From: Bdellovibrio sp.
Lineage (GTDB): Bacteria > Bdellovibrionota > Bdellovibrionia > Bdellovibrionales > Bdellovibrionaceae
Direction: 5' to 3'
Length of the DNA stretch: 5,850 bases
NCBI GenBank assembly: GCA_003176075.1
Contig: PSRN01000064.1
Coordinates: 1-5,850, forward strand
Shown in pieces: positions 5,264 to 5,850 of the stretch; position 1 is the stretch's first letter; each line of letters opens with the position of its first letter. Position numbers and translations under genes: made by a program. Under the pieces are notes generated by a model. It was not told where the DNA came from. It did not search any database and was given only the letters and a program-made list of their open reading frames with translations.

Positions 5264-5631
5264 TCTAGAAGGTTTTTTCTCTCTAATTCATACGAGTCAT
5301 CGATCCCGCCAAGTTCGGGCTCCAGAGAAAAAATCAGCTGATTGTCTGCGCTGTATTTTTCGCCATGGGCGCCAGCTTTTTTCGCGGATCTCTCAAGTTG
5401 GCTTTCACGTAACCACGGTTTAAATACGAAATCTTCATTCGGTGGGACCTCAGTCAAAACTGGCAACCGTGCTTCTCTACCGAGCTCCATCAAATAGGAC
5501 CTTGTCTGCGCCGAGGAAGGATCGTTATGAGTTTCACCTACCAGTACGATTTTGGGCAATTTCTTCAATTTCGAAATGTCACAACTTGCACCTTGCACTC
5601 GAAGTACAAGTGAAAACATCAACAGAAACAT
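5239..5631 (-). CDS. short exported 'VGETH' protein, ChaN/TraB/EreA-like N-terminus
   Basis: 130-residue protein. A hydrophobic stretch MFLLMFSLVLRVQGASC (1-17) looks like a short signal peptide, ending near G14-C17, though it lacks the usual early positive charge; a lipoprotein Cys is possible but the lipobox is poor. After it come KIVLVGETHND (27-37) with E33 and H35, and LPVLTEVPP (56-64) with E61. This strand-'GE.H'-helix-strand-E pattern is the opening of the EreA/ChaN/TraB-type fold, whose members are normally 250 residues or more and use these Glu/His residues for metal or haem binding or hydrolysis. LEPELGGIDDSYELE (103-117) fits the next segment. The protein then stops, so about half of the expected fold is missing. 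The ATG at 5631 is bounded upstream by an in-frame TAG; a second ATG at 5619 is possible. A weak promoter precedes it. An in-frame A_AAA_AAC lies near the end. Truncated gene or frameshifted longer product are both open. Confidence 0.6.
   Translation of the reverse strand: MFLLMFSLVLRVQGASCDISKLKKLPKIVLVGETHNDPSSAQTRSYLMELGREARLPVLTEVPPNEDFVFKPWLRESQLERSAKKAGAHGEKYSADNQLIFSLEPELGGIDDSYELERKNLLEWIRQKMI
5272..5278 (-). other. in-frame A_AAA_AAC slippery heptamer
   Basis: In the GETH reading frame the codons are AGA-AAA-AAC (5280-5272), giving the canonical X_XXY_YYZ form A_AAA_AAC. A -1 slip here continues as Pro-Ser-Arg-Met-Asp and runs on to TAA at 5155-5153, giving a product of about 159 residues instead of 130. 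No strong stem starts within the usual 5-9 nt; only the palindrome TTCTAGAA is close, and the 9-bp inverted repeat begins 28 nt downstream. Slipping is therefore a possibility, not shown. Confidence 0.4.
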
Positions 5632-5637
5632 ATTCTT

Positions 5638-5666
5638 AACCTATCCACTTCGCAAAAAACTGACAA
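5638..5666 (-). promoter_or_regulatory. possible promoter of the GETH gene
   Basis: Read leftward, TTGTCA (5666-5661, 5 of 6 to the -35 consensus) is followed after exactly 17 nt by TAGGTT (5643-5638, 3 of 6 to the -10). Transcription would begin only a few bases before the ATG, leaving almost no leader. The -35 is good and the -10 is weak. Confidence 0.3.
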
Positions 5667-5699
5667 TTCGTATTTCGAGACCCCTTAATTCCTGTTCCT

Positions 5700-5715
5700 T
5701 GGCATAGATTTCGCT
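5700..5715 (+). promoter_or_regulatory. sigma-54-type -24/-12 promoter
   Basis: TGGCATAGATTTCGCT matches the RpoN consensus TGGCAYR-N4-TTGCW at every defined base except one (TCGC for TTGC). The essential GG and GC doublets are separated by exactly 10 nt. Transcription would start near 5725, about 120 nt before the plus-strand start codon at 5846. If used, this gene would need an enhancer-binding activator; no upstream activator site is obvious. Confidence 0.5.
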
Positions 5716-5726
5716 TCACAACCCAG

Positions 5727-5752
5727 TGATCAGCCCCCAAATCCCCTGATCA
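5727..5752. promoter_or_regulatory. TGATCAG inverted repeat in the 5' leader
   Basis: TGATCAG (5727-5733) and CTGATCA (5746-5752) are perfect 7-bp inverted copies with a 12-nt C/A-rich spacer. They lie directly after the predicted sigma-54 start point, so they could fold at the very 5' end of the RNA or bind a dimeric regulator. Each arm contains the palindrome TGATCA. Confidence 0.45.
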
Positions 5753-5845
5753 AGAATTGCGGCATAGCAAGGGGTCCAGATTGGCGGAATTTCAGAGGTG
5801 TCTAAGAGTTTAACAGCGGGGACGTCGAACGAAAAAGGAGTTTCC

Positions 5846-5850
5846 ATGCG
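5846..5850 (+). CDS. start of a gene running out of the window
   Basis: ATG at 5846-5848 follows AAAGGAG (5834-5840) by 5 nt, one of the best ribosome binding sites in the window. Only the start codon and two more bases are present, so nothing can be said about the product. The 5632-5845 gap upstream holds no other gene I can support; it carries the sigma-54-like promoter and the TGATCAG repeat. Confidence 0.6.

Noticed and set aside
1..5850. CRISPR array, tRNA or rRNA gene, IS element or phage attachment site
   Set aside because: No regularly spaced repeats, cloverleaf, transposase motifs or terminal inverted repeats with target duplications were seen on either strand.

Overview
The window is chromosomal bacterial DNA of moderate GC with short intergenic gaps and genes on both strands. 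No marker gene fixes the species. The protein styles (an ATP-grasp protein with no clear named homologue, a transpeptidase-only penicillin-binding protein, a TetR regulator beginning MKTKDRIL) would fit a Bdellovibrionota or other deltaproteobacteria-like Gram-negative. That assignment is a weak inference.

Layout: (1) A minus-strand ATP-grasp-like enzyme gene (104-1381, TTG start with a strong Shine-Dalgarno) has a possible terminator downstream at 11-42. It is divergent from (2) an exodeoxyribonuclease III gene (1461-2228, +). The 79-bp gap between them carries a perfect 15-bp tandem duplication. (3) A penicillin-binding transpeptidase gene (2246-3553, -) converges on xth with only 17 bp between them. 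(4) A TetR-family repressor gene (3702-4337, +) is divergent from the PBP gene across a 148-bp shared control region. (5) A toxin-antitoxin-like pair follows. The first gene (4483-4814, +) is interrupted by a frame change and has no ATG, although a good ribosome binding site precedes a CTG. It overlaps by ATGA a 98-residue DUF2283-like gene (4811-5107, +). An AT-rich imperfect palindrome lies in its promoter region. (6) A convergent minus-strand module follows: a short exported 'GETH' protein (5239-5631) resembling the N-terminus of ChaN/TraB/EreA-like proteins, then a 36-residue ORF (5153-5263) in the -1 frame. The two overlap and are linked by an in-frame A_AAA_AAC heptamer. A strong hairpin (5133-5147) separates this module from the antitoxin gene. 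(7) The right end holds a good sigma-54-type -24/-12 match (5700-5715), an inverted repeat, and the ribosome binding site and start codon of a plus-strand gene that leaves the window.

Functionally this is a patchwork: DNA repair (xth), cell-wall synthesis with a neighbouring repressor, and a small accessory island at 4340-5640 with TA-like genes and two apparent -1 frame changes. The two frame changes are the most unusual signal. They could be decay, sequencing indels, or (for the second) programmed frameshifting. The sequence alone does not decide between these.
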